Notes under the pieces: generated by a model
Told to the model about the DNA's origin: nothing
Databases searched by the model: none
Seen by the model: only the letters and a program-made list of their open reading frames with translations
Program-made: the position numbers and the translations under genes
From: Cryptomeria japonica
Taxonomy: Eukaryota > Streptophyta > Pinopsida > Cupressales > Cupressaceae
NCBI RefSeq assembly: GCF_030272615.1
Contig: NC_081412.1
Span: forward strand, 692,918,083-692,982,082
Direction: 5' to 3'
Length of the DNA stretch: 64,000 nt
Shown: positions 1-11,769 of the stretch, one piece after another
Layout of the letters: each line of letters starts with the position of its first letter
How positions within the stretch are numbered: the stretch's first letter is position 1

Positions 1-158
1 AAAGACAGTGAATGATGTTGGGAAAGATTGGCATATCCAACTAAACCCTGCTCTATGGGCTTACTGCACCAGTATCCGCACACTGACAGGGGCCACACCT
101 TTCTCTCTTGTATATGGATCAGAAGCCATATTGCCAATCGAAGTAGAGATACCCTCTC
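1..158 (+). pseudogene. Tat-type gypsy element A: integrase C-terminal part, first fragment
   Basis: This is the end of a Ty3/gypsy integrase core. The residues WHIQLNPALWAY and FSLVYGSEAILPIEVEIPS are the conserved stretch just after the catalytic Glu, and they align closely with the integrase of the intact element at 47340-47500. Reading stops being pol after base 158, where a solo LTR has been inserted; the same frame resumes at 1214. The rest of this element (gag, RT, 5' LTR) lies left of the window. Integrase joins element cDNA to chromosomal DNA; this copy is interrupted and cannot be functional. Confidence 0.85.
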
Positions 159-1213
159 TGTTGGTATTTTGGTATGGTTTTGTCATTGATGTCAACACCT
201 GCTAAATACACCTACTTTGGAGATCCAACAACATTCACTGGCAATCAGTAAACTGTTCAAACAATCACCGGTATATGGTTAACCGGTAGGATATAATATT
301 CATTGGTACCTACAATGACATGGAAGACACTTGGTAATGTCGAAGACATCATGTGGACACTTTACTTTGAAGTAATAATCATTGGTATATTCTTATTTGC
401 ATATTTGCTTTTACCAGCAAATAGGTCTAGGTTATCTAGGGTTACACCGGCAGGTTTATCTTTTCCAGATCAGCATGGCATGCTATGGAGATGATTTATT
501 ATTGTTGTAAATGCATTAAGCCGACATGTTCAATCGGTTATTGCATCGGATATTGTATTATTTGTAAAATGTTTTATTGTAATATCTTGTAGAGCCGACC
601 TACTAAAATTGGTCTTAGAGTATGGTATAAATGTAAGATCTTATTTGTAAGATCAAGTGTGGAATGCAAAAAATATTTAAGGAAGGAAATATGCTAGATC
701 AAGAAGAGATATACATGAATACATCATTTGAAGGTGAAGTCAGGTTTTTGTAAAAGCATATCAGCATTACAGCGGTACTGAATCGAGCATATGAAGATGC
801 TATTTTGTGTAGTACATTCTCATTGGATTTAACCATCCAACTATAGTCAGTGTGACTCCCATTTGTGTTTGAGCAGTGAGCTTCAGGCTGTTGGCCTTTC
901 TGCATGTGCAGACCCCTCTTTGTACACTTACTATCTGCAGTAGTATCATCTGGTTGTGGGTAAGGTTTCCCACCATGGTTTTTCCCCTTACAGGGTTTTC
1001 ACATCCAAATATTTGTGTCATGTGTTGTGGATGACTTTGTGCTTATGTTTCATGCATTAATTCTTACCGGTATAGCATTTCCTATTAACATTGTTTACCG
1101 ACACACTTAACTGTCTTAGCGGTATTAAGCATTAAGTTGGTTAATAAGATTTTGGTTTGAATTTATTAGACAATTGATTCACCCCCCGCTCTTAGTTGTC
1201 TCCGGGACCTACA
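159..1213 (+). mobile_element. Solo LTR (copia-type family 1) inside element A integrase
   Basis: A 1055-bp sequence starts TGTTGG, ends CTACA and is flanked by identical 5-bp duplications CTCTC (154-158 and 1214-1218). It contains a TATA-like segment TATAAATGTAAGATCT near 626, the conserved block CCCACCATGGTTTTTCCCC near 970, and the C-run TTCACCCCCC near 1180 that marks the LTR 3' end in this window. There is no internal region, so it is a solo LTR left by LTR-LTR recombination. A homologous copy in reverse orientation lies at 54863-55924. Confidence 0.93.
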
Positions 1214-1586
1214 CTCTCTACATGTATCACAAAAAGGACTCATCCCAGATGAAGAACAAAGAGTATCTAGACTGCAAGAGTTAGAACTAATCCATGAACA
1301 TAGAAAAAGTGCCTTTGATCATTTAAAGGTATATCAACAAAGAATGTGTCGAAGCTATAATCATAAGGTTAAACCAAGAATCTTTCAAGTGGGAGAACTA
1401 GTGTTAAAAGAAAATCCACGCAACCAGGCAGATCGAGAAAAGAAAGGCAAATTTGAACCAAACTGGTTAGGTCCATTTGTGGTCATAGCAGTATTTGGAT
1501 CAGGAGCATATCAGCTATCAACACAGGATGGTGATTAGCTCGAGGAACCTATCAATAGCACGCACATGAAGAGGTTCTATGTTTGA
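1214..1586 (+). pseudogene. Element A: integrase C-terminal part, second fragment
   Basis: The integrase frame continues after the solo LTR. It includes the C-terminal fold VGELVLKENPRN, KGKFEPNWLGPFVV and GSGAYQLSTQDGD, matching 47650-47855 of element G. An in-frame TAG lies about 16 codons before the natural end; CAG would restore Gln there. The frame ends at TGA 1584-1586. No chromodomain follows, as expected for the Tat lineage. Confidence 0.85.
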
Positions 1587-1780
1587 AAAATCAGAAAAAT
1601 AAAAAACAGTGAAAAATTAGAAAAAAATCAAAAGCAGTGAAAAATCAGAAAAAAAAATCAAAAATAGTGAAAAATCAGAAAAACATCAAAAATAGGGAAA
1701 AATAAGAAAAAATCCTAAAAAGTGAAAAAGCAGAAAATCCAAAAAAATCAAATATCAAATAAAATACAATAAAAATAGAT
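1587..1780 (+). repeat. Post-pol A-rich short tandem repeats of element A
   Basis: A degenerate array of units resembling GTGAAAAATCAGAAAAAATC, roughly 25 bp each, directly follows the pol stop. Elements B (about 8225-8290, reverse strand) and G (47884-47998) have a similar A-rich tract at the same place. Confidence 0.75.
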
Positions 1781-2927
1781 GGTGAAAACCTGGCAAACAG
1801 GCGCTATCTGTCGGCTGGCTCTTCCATCTATTAGTTCATGCATTTTTCCACTTGCATTTATTCTTCCATCAGCGCTGATCATCATGAAGCCTTTATACAT
1901 ACACAAGCATCCTAGGTGGCTTCTTACCATGGTTTGGATCATTGGATATATCATAACAACTTTGTTTCTAGGCTTGGGGCAAAATTCTACACCTAGTTGG
2001 GGGCAAACTTTTGATCAATTTTGAGCTTAATCAAACAAGTAGACCAAATAGTTAGACAAATCTTATCAAGTGAAAACTGAGACACATCCAACATTGAACA
2101 CAAGATCAAACTATCAACTATCAAGCTATCACAAAATCAATCTAAGCACATCACACACTTTTCAGTAGATAATATCTTTTTGAATGATTGATTGTAACAT
2201 GATTGTTCAACTTTTCTATATTGCTTTTCGCTATCATGATTTCTAAGTGACTCCAGGATGTCATTGACTAGAGGAACAAGGAAGAAACATGATATTTTTC
2301 TTGTCTATTGTCTAAAAATTAATCATCAATATGTGCAAATTTGTCTCGGGACATGATCATCTAAGTATCATTGAAGATATTTCCAATTTGCGTATTGAAA
2401 TGATTAATACTGCCTGTTTTACGCAAACAACACTCAGGTCATCTCGGTTCAATTATACCTTGATTCTTGTGTTAACTTGCTATATCAAAGTCCAAGAAAG
2501 AAGTGCTCAGGTCATCATGGTTTAATTATTCCATCGATGTTTGCACTCACTTCCCACATTTCAAAAGCTCAATGATGACAAAACGCAAAATAATCCAATG
2601 ACTGGTTTAGTCATAGCTTTGCATTCTGTTGTATTTCATTTGCATTCTAGCTTGCATTTCATTCTTGCATGGATCCCAAAAGCTCCTTTTATCCAAGGTT
2701 AAATCTATCATAGGAATCATCAAAGTATCATCATGGGTGTATATGGAATTAGAATAATGCATCTCTTTCATGATATTATCCACCTCAGCAAAAATCTTAT
2801 GCTATCTCCCTCAAATGCATCAACATCAGCATATCCAAAAATTTCTGCAACTGATATCAACAAACTGTCAGTTCTTTATCTAATCAATCTTATCTAATGA
2901 AATCAATCAATCAAACCTAATCAACTC
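1781..2927 (+). other. Element A 3' non-coding region
   Basis: It opens with the motif GTGAAAACCTGGCAAACAGG (1783-1802), which recurs after pol in elements G and B. The remainder is AT-rich with only short chance reading frames and no recognisable protein. In element G the corresponding region holds an antisense PMD gene; I see no such gene here. Confidence 0.6.
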
Positions 2928-3211
2928 ATGTCTTATACAGGATGAATCCTTCCTGAAACTAGACGTTATCATCAATGTCTTATACAGGATGAATCCTTCC
3001 TGAAACTGGACGTTATGATCATCCATGTCTTATACAAGATGAATCCTTCCTGACACCAGACAAATTGACTCTAACTCATGTCTTATATAGGATGTATCCT
3101 TCCTGAAACCAAATGTGATCATCAATGTCTTATACAGGATGAATCCTTCCTGAAACCAAACGTTATGATCATCCATGTCTTATACAGGATGAATCCTTCC
3201 TGAAACCAGAC
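2928..3211 (+). repeat. Six-copy ~50-bp tandem repeat in element A 3' region
   Basis: The core ATGTCTTATACAGGATGAAT, followed by CCTTCCTGAAACCAGA, starts at 2928, 2975, 3025, 3078, 3125 and 3175. Successive starts are 47, 50, 53, 47 and 50 bp apart. Single copies of the same core occur in the 3' region of G (about 48755-48800) and, reversed, in B (about 6370-6400 and 8440-8475). Confidence 0.9.
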
Positions 3212-3490
3212 TGAATCAAATCAATCAAGATTTTTCAATCTTACCGATCTAGGCAATCAAGCTAATCAAAGAACTCGCACTTTCATCAAACAAAAGTTGC
3301 AGAAATCAAATCAAATCTATCAGGATATCAATCTCGTAAAAACTCCAAAGATCAATTATCTCAATTGATCTCTCGAGGGGGCATCATTATACCAGAATTT
3401 AGCAATCAAGAGCTGGGGCATCCTATCAAATCAATATCATCATCAAAATGAGATTATTCTTTGAATCGTCGCATCATCACACCTTGATTC

Positions 3491-3504
3491 AAAAAGGGGC
3501 AAAA
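3491..3504 (+). other. Polypurine tract of element A
   Basis: AAAAAGGGGCAAAA lies immediately before the LTR start TGTATACACC. Elements B and G have almost the same tract (AAAGAGGGGCAAAA) at the same position, which supports common ancestry. The tract primes plus-strand cDNA synthesis. Confidence 0.85.
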
Positions 3505-4510
3505 TGTATACACCTAAAAATGGTCTGAAGATAATTAATTGAATAAGCAATTATCTCAATTAATCTCTCCTCCCCAATTTAATTAAATTCACTAAGCAAT
3601 TTGATTAAATTTCCCTTTTCATCTACTTATTAATAAATCTAAGGATTTATTAAATAGGTTCATTTAATTTCACCCCTTTAATTAATTAATTCAAATTAAT
3701 TAAATTCCCTCCACCAAAATCATTTCTTCCAACTCCTAATTTATTTAAACAATTCAAATTCATGAGTTGTTGAAACTAATTAGCCATTTTCCTAAATACT
3801 TGAATTTCTAAATTCAAATTCTCCTAACTTCTACCACTCCTAAACCTAACCATTCCTAAACCTAACCCATTCTACCTACCACCTTGTCCCCTTTCATCCA
3901 ACATCTTCTAGAACCTTTGTGACACTTGTCACTAAGTGTTCCCTTTAATTCAACTCCCTTTTCCAACTTCCTCCAATTTAACCATTGATATCTTCAGATC
4001 AATCTCAACCATTGATTCATGCCAACTCACCCCTAGCCTTGGGAAATCCTATAAATAGACCTCATTGTGGAGCAATAAGGGTCCCAATTTGATTTCATCA
4101 TTTGCGTTGTTATTATAGGCATCTAGCTTATAGTTTATCATTCTTAGCAATGTTATCATGCTCAATTTAGCTTAAATCTTAGCTTAATCATGCTAGGATA
4201 ATCAATCATTCATATAGCTTAATCATGCTATTCTTTCTAGATCATGCATTTTCAGCATTCAAATCCTCCATCTAATTGTAGTCAAGTCACTGGAATTTGC
4301 ATACTAAGATCTGAGAGCAAAATTCATACTCACATTTACTAGGAGGCAATAAGTCGATTAGCTATGGTTTTGTGTTTCATTGATTATATCTTCTAACCAT
4401 TGCTTGTAATGATTTATTGAGTGCATTGTGGTTGCAGGTATACGTACACTTCATAGAGCATGACAAGAACTTAATTGGATCTCATCAAGAAAGCAGTAGA
4501 GTGCTATACA
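3505..4510 (+). mobile_element. 3' LTR of gypsy element A
   Basis: It starts TGTATACACC right after the polypurine tract and carries a TATA box (CTATAAATAG, near 4050). The right end is placed at GCTATACA because homology to the copia-type LTR D resumes just after it. The 5' LTR lies outside the window, so the end cannot be checked against a duplication and may be off by some tens of bases. Confidence 0.7.
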
Positions 4511-4914
4511 CAAATCATTCACTGTTATTCTCTAACAATTACATCAGCTAAAATCCCTTAATCGGGTAAGTCCTTACATGCCTCACATTGTAAAATCCCC
4601 TAATAGGGTGACTCAATATCTAAGTTCTAAATCCTCTTGCGAGGTTGATCCTAACATATCAAAGAGTCTAAAAGGGATGAGGTAAATCCCTTAACTGGGT
4701 GACTCCTAATAGGGTCTTCTCCTAACAGGGCATCATTGTAAGCTTGTAACTGGTCTTGGCTCCTAACAGGGCGCATTCGGAAAGAGTGCAAAATATTTGT
4801 GGGTACCAATTCCCACCATGGTATTTCCCTATTTGGGTTTCCACGTGAAAAACATAGTATTCATGTGTGGTATGCTTTTCTTGTGATGTTCATGTTTTAT
4901 TTCTAATAACTAGT
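4511..4914 (+). mobile_element. LTR D, left part (copia-type LTR split by B)
   Basis: It contains repeated short motifs of the type AAATCCCTTAATCGGGT / CTCCTAACAGGGC and the block CCCACCATGGTATTTCCC. The same order and motifs are found, reversed, in the LTR of element F (60366-61840). It is interrupted by element B at 4915 and continues at 14345-14682. Its own start was cut off by the insertion of A and lies left of the window. Confidence 0.75.
4910..4914. repeat. Target site duplication of element B, left copy
   Basis: CTAGT lies left of B and CCAGT (14345-14349) right of it. The single mismatch is a C-to-T difference. This fixes the outer ends of B. Confidence 0.75.
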
Positions 4915-6082
4915 TGTGTGAGCTTGAATTTCATCCTCAGAATGTTACCTGTAATAAGTTAGTTTCACAATATACAAATGGAAATGCATATAGGAAATCC
5001 AAATTTAACCAGTGAAACTACATGAAATATATACTAAAATAGAATATTATTTTACCTTCATGGCTTATGTCTCATTGTGTCCTAACTCCATTGTTCCTGG
5101 TTGTAGATGGTGTGCTCTTAGACAATGCACTGTTGGCTTCCAAGATGGCATATGAAGAATGGACTGATAACTTGTAGTTAACTAATGCTATGATATGCTA
5201 AAAATGATTATGCTATGATGCTAATTGCTATATGATTAGGCTATTTGCTATTTGCTTCAAAAACTCACATATGCATAAGTTCAATTTGAAGACTAACTTG
5301 AAGATTGTTTTGAAGTCTAACCCTCTCAACTGAAGCTCTGAATTTTATAGACCTTGAGAGGATAAGATGATGTGGCTTAGATCAATGGACATGATTAGAT
5401 CTATAGATTTGGATGGCTATGAGCAAAGGTGAAGGTTGAGAGAAAGGGGGAAGGAGAAGACAAGTGTCACTCATCTCACCTTGACTGAGTTGTTGACAAA
5501 GGGAATCTAGGGATGGTTGGAGAAGATTTAGGCATGATAGGACAAGTGGACTCAAGTCCTTCCTAAGAGGTAGGGGGTGTTGGAGAGAATATAGAAGATG
5601 GTTATGAAATATGTGTACATACACAATTTTCATTAAATTTGGAGGTTGAAGATAAATGATGAATTAATATTTAAGAAATATTAATTTCTTTAGCCACATG
5701 TTTGATGAGTTGGCAAAGGGAAGATGAAGTGGAGATGGAAGGTGAGTTGGAAAAGGGATTAAATAATTTAGAAATTATTTAATATTTGAGACTATAAGAT
5801 AGGAGAATAACTATTAAATATTAGATATTCAATTCTTTGGAGAAGATAATTAAATATTAGATATTTAATTAACTTGGTTACAGGAATAATTAAATATTAG
5901 ATATTTAATTAATTAGAGGAATAGGATAGATGAATTAATTAATAAAATATTAATTAATAGAAAAACATGAAATGAATTAAATAAATTAATCTTTTCAAAT
6001 TAACTATTTAATAGAAGAATAATTATTAAATAAATATAAAATATTTATTTAATTTCTCATAGCCAATTTTTATGTGTATACA
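4915..6082 (-). repeat. 3' LTR of element B
   Basis: A 1168-bp copy matches 13159-14344 along its whole length. By eye the differences are a few percent, mostly transitions, plus a short insertion near 13440 in the other copy. In element orientation it starts TGTATACACA and ends CTCACACA. The 83-codon open frames in both copies (5382-5633 and 13644-13895) are LTR sequence, not genes. Confidence 0.92.
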
Positions 6083-6098
6083 TTTTGCCCCTCTTTGA
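6083..6098 (-). other. Polypurine tract of element B
   Basis: Read on the minus strand this is CAAAGAGGGGCAAAA directly before the LTR start TGTATACA. It is identical in core to that of element G (52256-52270). Confidence 0.85.
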
Positions 6099-8204
6099 AA
6101 TGATGTCGAGACAAAATTGTTTCAAAGATTAAATCAAGTCTCAATAATGTGCCTGATGAAGATGAAAATCTTGATTGTGTGCCCCAGATACTGATTTTTG
6201 GATATTGATTTGATGATGATGCCTCCTCGAGAGATCATTTATGTATTAAAGACATGGATGATCTCTCGATAGAAGAAGAATGTTACATGAAAGATAGATG
6301 AGTGAATAGATTGTAGATTGATCAGGTGAATTAGATTGATAAATTGATTAGATTGAGATCAAGTTTGGTTTCAGGAAAGATATATCCTGTATAAGACTTG
6401 ATAGATGATAGTTGAATGAATGATGAAGATATTAAATTGAAGAATTATTCCATTGGATGATGATGCTGGTGGAGATGTTGCAAGTGATCCAGGTGTTAGA
6501 CCCATAGGCTCAAGAGGGAGTCATGATTCTTGACTTGATTTGTATTGATGAGGAACTTGTATTGTTTATTTGATATCATTGTATACTTGGACTTTTATTA
6601 TTTTATTATAATCTATATGCAAACATGGATTCTATATGATGATGATCTTTATTATGATGATTATATGGATGCATGATCTATATGCTTATATGCTTTGATT
6701 ATATATGGATATAGTGATTAGATGGATGATGGTTGTCTTTTCTTTTCATTATGATGATGCAATGATAAATGCTTTTGTTGATTTTTTATTTTTCCTGATG
6801 ATCTTGGATGCAAATGGAAATGATTTCTAACTTAAATGATATGTAAATGTAATGATCTTTATGAAAATGCAATTGAATGATTGATTTTCTTTTGATGATG
6901 ATTATTAATCTAAGTGCAAAGATGCAACTAAATGATCGTTAATGAAGTGATGATAAATGATGATACACTACACTTAATTGAATGCAAACTAATGCAATGA
7001 TAAAATCCAACTAAATGAAATGGATGAGGATTAAAAATGAATGCACCTATAATGATCAAATGTAAATTATTTTTGTTTGTCCAAGTCTATTCAAACTTTA
7101 TTTATGACCGTTGATCTGTTAATGAAATGATATTCTTATAATGCAACTTGACAAATGAATTCTTATAATTCAGACGAATAATGAGCTAATGAAATGATCT
7201 AACTAAAAATTGTACTACCATTCTTCATATGCGATATTGTAACAGTGCTTGATTTCATCATTGAGCTTTTAAAATGTTGTAAGAAAATACAAGCAACTTG
7301 ACATAATGATTCAAGATGACCTGAGTATTGCGTACATGGATTTTGATATAGCAAGTTAATACAAGCAACTTGATATAATGGATCAAGTTGACCTGAGTGT
7401 TGCTTGCAGAATAGACAAGGATTATCCCCTTTCATGCATGACTTAAAACATCCTCCTTGATCTTTTGCCGATCATATCTTGAGACAAGTTCATACCATAG
7501 TAAGAGATAAACCACAGATAGAAATCAAAGAAAAATAATCATGCCCCATCATAGCTTCTCTAGTCATGGACATCATTGAGTTGCATAGAGTACATGATTA
7601 GCAATAAAAATCAAGATATAAACACTAAATCTTGTATGTCATTCACATGTTCTTATGGTCATTAACTGATATAATCATCTCAATGAATGATCTTTGATAA
7701 TCCTTTATTACTTGTTGGTTGATTCTTCATTTTCTAAGTTTGTCGATTCAGTTGTTGATGAATTGCCTTGATTGATTTGTTGCTTTGTTGCTTGTTATCT
7801 GTTTCAAAACCCTAGATGTTTTTGGTTTTTTCTAAGTTTCTTGAATGTTTTGGGATTTTCAAAGATTCAAAAGATCACTTTAGCAAAAGGAATTAGGATT
7901 TTGTCCCCAGTGGAAACAAAATTTATTATGGATGTATGAATTGATCAAGATCCAAACCATGGTGAGATACAAATGTAGATTGGTTGATGCTGATAAAATC
8001 TAAGGTAGTGACTATGACAAGTATGTCAAAGATTGATAACTATTGGTAAGTTGCATATTTCTTGCTAATGGTTCAGAGCAATGGATACGAAAGATGGAAT
8101 GGATAAGCTAAGATAGATGGAAGCGATAGATACAATAGGATGGAGTGGATAGGTGTGTAAAGCAATCTCATAGATGGAGGAGCTTACTTCTTAGATAGCA
8201 CCTG
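6099..8204 (-). other. Element B 3' non-coding region
   Basis: AT-rich sequence without a believable reading frame. A copy of the CTTATACAGGAT / CCTGAAACC motif lies on the minus strand near 6370-6400, shortly before the polypurine tract, as in elements A and G. Much of 6600-7050 is made of ATGATGAT-like low-complexity DNA. Confidence 0.5.
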
Positions 8205-8480
8205 TTTACTAGGATTTCACCATCTAAATTTATTGCATTTTTTTTGTTTTTCTGATTTTTTTGTCTTTCCTGATTTTTGAGAGATGAAACATGTCCTACC
8301 ATCAATTGATAAAGATAAGACTACTTAGAACAGAATCCAACAGTCAAACTGATCTATGTCATTATTTTGATTTGTTTGATGATTAATCAGAATGTTTGGT
8401 TTCAAAGAGTGAGTACCTCGTGTAAGATCAATCTGTCTGGTTTCTAGTGTACCTATCCCTGTATAAGACACATTGATGTT
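8205..8480 (-). other. Post-pol motif and A-rich tract in element B
   Basis: On the minus strand an A-rich series of the AAAAATCAG type runs into GATGGTGAAATCCTAGTAAACAGG, followed by GTGCTATC. This is the counterpart of 1587-1806 in A and 47884-48075 in G. A CTTATACAGGGA motif also lies at about 8445-8475. B therefore kept the sequence after pol although pol itself is gone. Confidence 0.7.
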
Positions 8481-8604
8481 GATAGATTTTGAGTGATGCA
8501 TTGATTAACAAGACATTTGGTCAGTTTGATTATAGTATTCGATAAGTGCAAAAGCTAAAAATCACTTTGATGATTAGATTTAATGCATTTGATGCACATG
8601 TATG

Positions 8605-8790
8605 ATGAAATAAGGACTTGATTGATTGATTTGATTGATAGATTTGATTGATAGATTTGATCGATAGATTTGATTGATAGATTTGATTGCTTGATTGATT
8701 GATTTGATTGCTTGATTTGATTGCTTGATTGATTGCTTGATTCCTTGATTGCTTGAATGATTGATTGATTTGATTGGCTCTAAGAAACCG
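8605..8790. repeat. TTGAT-type low-complexity tract
   Basis: Repeated TTGATTGATTGAT, TTGATAGAT and TTGATTGCTTGAT units with an irregular 4-12-bp period form a simple-sequence expansion inside element B. I see no coding signal. Confidence 0.85.
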
Positions 8791-10689
8791 ATTTAGTTTC
8801 TAATGCAAGAGCTTAGCAGAGTTTTGATTGAACTCAATGATTGATAGAAAACCATGATTGATAGGTTTTTCTAAAAATGATTTGATAGTTTAAGTTTCTT
8901 CAATTTGATTTGATAGATTTGATAATTGATGATTGATTCAATTTGATTGCAAACTTTGATAGTTTTCCTATTGTTGATTTGATGGATGGGTCATGCGCTC
9001 ATGCTTTGATTTTCAATTTTGTTCTCTTTTTTCAGTTTTTGGATATTCTCTATTTTTTGAGCTTTTTGGATTAGAAGAAAGATGTATTTGGTTTCCCCAA
9101 TTTATAGGAAGAAAAGGAATGGATGAATTGTTGAGCTGAAGATGAATGGGTGAAAGATGGAGGTAGCTTATGAGGAGACATGTCAAGAGATTTTTTTTGA
9201 AATCATGTTTTTGTCCTTAGTTTTGATCAAGATCGAGGATGGAAAAGGGGATATGGGTGGAGATAGGATATGGATAGGAGAAATAGGATCATAGATAGTG
9301 ATAGATGATGGAAGAAATGAATAGTTAGGATAGATGGTATAGATTAGCATGAAGCAAGATCATAGATAGCACTAGATGAACTTAGATAGAGTAATGGATA
9401 CTAGAGGAAGGATAATGGGAGATGTGGTATGAAGAATAGAGTGGATGAAACTTTGACCCCAAGTATAGATGTCTCCATTTGTAAAGAGGTGATATGTAAG
9501 ATTGTCACAATATTTAGCACCACCTGAATAAATGTTCCTAAACTTTCCAAAGATAGAGACCCAACCCACACTTAGAACCTTTGATAAATTCAACCAAACA
9601 TATCTAGAAACTAGGAAATATACTCAAAAGGGAAGAAGCATCCTGAACTAGATCAAGGTACTTAGTCTTTGATTACCCATGTGTGCGCAATTGAGTTCAT
9701 TCTAGCTCATATGATCATTGTAATCTTCAGAATCCAACGTGGCTAGATACATGAGTTACCCTGACTTCAAAAGCATCCTAGATAGAGCCTCGTTGCCAGA
9801 AAGAATCCATAGCTCCAATGAGGTTATCGTTGTAATATCACAAATATTTCTCCATTGCCAATCAGGCATCCATAGCCTCGATGGAGTTACTTGCATTTTC
9901 CCATAGCCAAGCTTTTAATATTTTATTTCTTTTCTTTTTCGGATATTTCTTTTCTTGATCATGCTTTGGATCTTTTGATATTGAATTTTTCTTTTCTTAT
10001 TTTGATTGTATTGTCTTGTAAGTAATGAAACTTACATGAGTCTGATAATTATAGTGGCACTGAAGCAAGATTTTGGATTTTTCACTAGCCATGTCTTCGA
10101 CTAAGAGATCACAATTATTTAGAGCAATTGATTAAGTGTATGAGATGTAGTAATCAAAAGATGTTGGTACCAAGATACAATAAGTGGTTCTTTTATGGAT
10201 TGAGTGTGTATCCCAACCAAAAGATTATGTTAAAGAGGAACAACCTTGAATTTTGAATTGTATCATGAATAGATATCTAGGAAAAGGACTGAACATGAGA
10301 TTCGAGCATGGGCAAGCATGTGACAAAATGACACAAATGCCTATTTCACAAATGATGAATTTATGCAAAGGATCAAATGAAAGGGATGGAAGGATAGAAA
10401 AGATGTGTTGGATAATAGATAGAATGTTTGAATATTTGTGAGAGGATAGATGGAAATGTATTCAAGATGAGTGTTGGTACACAGCTTAAGAAGTAATGAA
10501 GATATGGAGGAAAACTAATTTTTGGGACATAAGAACCCAAAATAGATAAAGGAAATGATGGAATAATAGTTTTGAAAAGATGTTTAGATAGTTGTTTGAA
10601 ATAATTTCAAAGGTGCGTGCCTTTGTTAATCTTTCTTATGGATCATTTAAGGTGATGGAATGGTGGATGGAGGGAAGTAAGGACCCAAG
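8791..10689 (-). other. Unassigned internal sequence of element B
   Basis: About 1.9 kb without recognisable protein or repeat homology. Only short open frames occur, none resembling a known family. Short runs of GATAGATGG-like units lie around 9230-9400. It may be captured host or foreign DNA replacing pol. Confidence 0.4.
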
Positions 10690-11007
10690 ATGGATGGAAG
10701 GGATAGAGAGTTTGAATTTGGAATGAAAGGACCTAAAATGGATTTGGAGGATGAAGAGTTTGAATTTCGAACGAAAGGACCTAAAATGGATTTGGAGGAT
10801 GAAGAGTTTGAATTTGGAATGAAAGGACCTAAAATGGATTTGGAGGATGAATATTTTGACTTTGGAGTGAAAGGACCTAAAATGGATTTGGAGGATGAAT
10901 ATTTTCACTTTGGAGTGAAAGGACCTAAAATTGATTTGGAGGATGAAGAGATTTACTTTGAAATGAAAAGACCTAAAATGGATTTGGAGGATGAAGAGTT
11001 TTCTTGA
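10690..11007 (+). repeat. Six-unit 48-bp tandem repeat, open on both strands
   Basis: Six consecutive 48-bp units encode, on the plus strand, the 16-residue repeat EFEFGMKGPKMDLEDE with variants (YFDFGVKGPKMDLEDE, YFHFGVKGPKIDLEDE). The 105-codon frame has no internal stop. The minus strand is also open over much of the array, with units like ILQIHFRSFHSKFK. The plus frame is antisense to element B, the orientation of the extra gene in element G. It shows no similarity to the PMD protein, and I do not recognise it. Treat it as a coding-capable minisatellite, not an established gene. Confidence 0.75.
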
Positions 11008-11769
11008 TCTGGATCTTGACTTGGAGTAGGATCATTTGAGTTTGTGTTTTTCACTTGATTTTGAATTAGATTACTAAAGGAGATGGAAGGGATACCATGC
11101 TTTTTCTTAGGAGGTGGATGTTGAATGAGACTCTGCTCTTGGGATAAAATGGGATCATTGTGGATGGAATACCAAAATTTTAGGGGATCATCATAAGATT
11201 CTTGATTGGTAGGATCTTGATAAAAAAATGGGATTAGATTGGAGAGCCGTGATATCTTGATCTTGATTTAGGCTAGGACTCATTTCATTTGAATAAGCTG
11301 CTTCTTTTTCAAGTGACAAGAGATGGTCACATGAGTGATCAAAGTTTCAGTTTAGATAGGTTGATGTTGTTGATTTGATAGATACTTTGTTTCAGATACT
11401 CAAGCTCACTAAGTTGAATAGAGGGTTTGATCGATAGGCCCCTATGACAAAGTATGTCAAATGATATGGAAACTTGAATTGACTAACTTGAATACCTATC
11501 TAGGTATTGTTGTCTTTGAGATAGTTGGATGATATAGTCTTGATCACTTGGTTTGATCTGGTGTTTCAAATGTTGGAAAGCCTTTGTATTACCTTTTTGA
11601 TCAATTTTTTTCAGCAATTTGTTGGATTTTTGCTCACTCATAGATGATAATTTTCTTCAATTTTTGACCATTTGGAACATGTAACAGACATAGAAGACAC
11701 AACGTTTAATAAACAAAATGCACAAGCAAGTAAAATCCCTATGGCAGGCTGAGACAATAATTGTTGAAT
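11008..11769 (-). other. Unassigned internal sequence of element B
   Basis: No reading frame or repeat that I can support. It joins the 48-bp array to the conserved leader. Confidence 0.4.

Noticed and set aside
2928-3211. Regular ~50-bp repeats as a CRISPR array
   Set aside because: Copies follow each other with the whole unit conserved and no unique spacers, no cas genes are present, and the context is a plant retrotransposon.
5382-5633. 83-codon minus-strand frame with a near-identical twin at 13644-13895
   Set aside because: Both are inside the two LTR copies of element B, so the duplication comes from the LTRs; no known domain.
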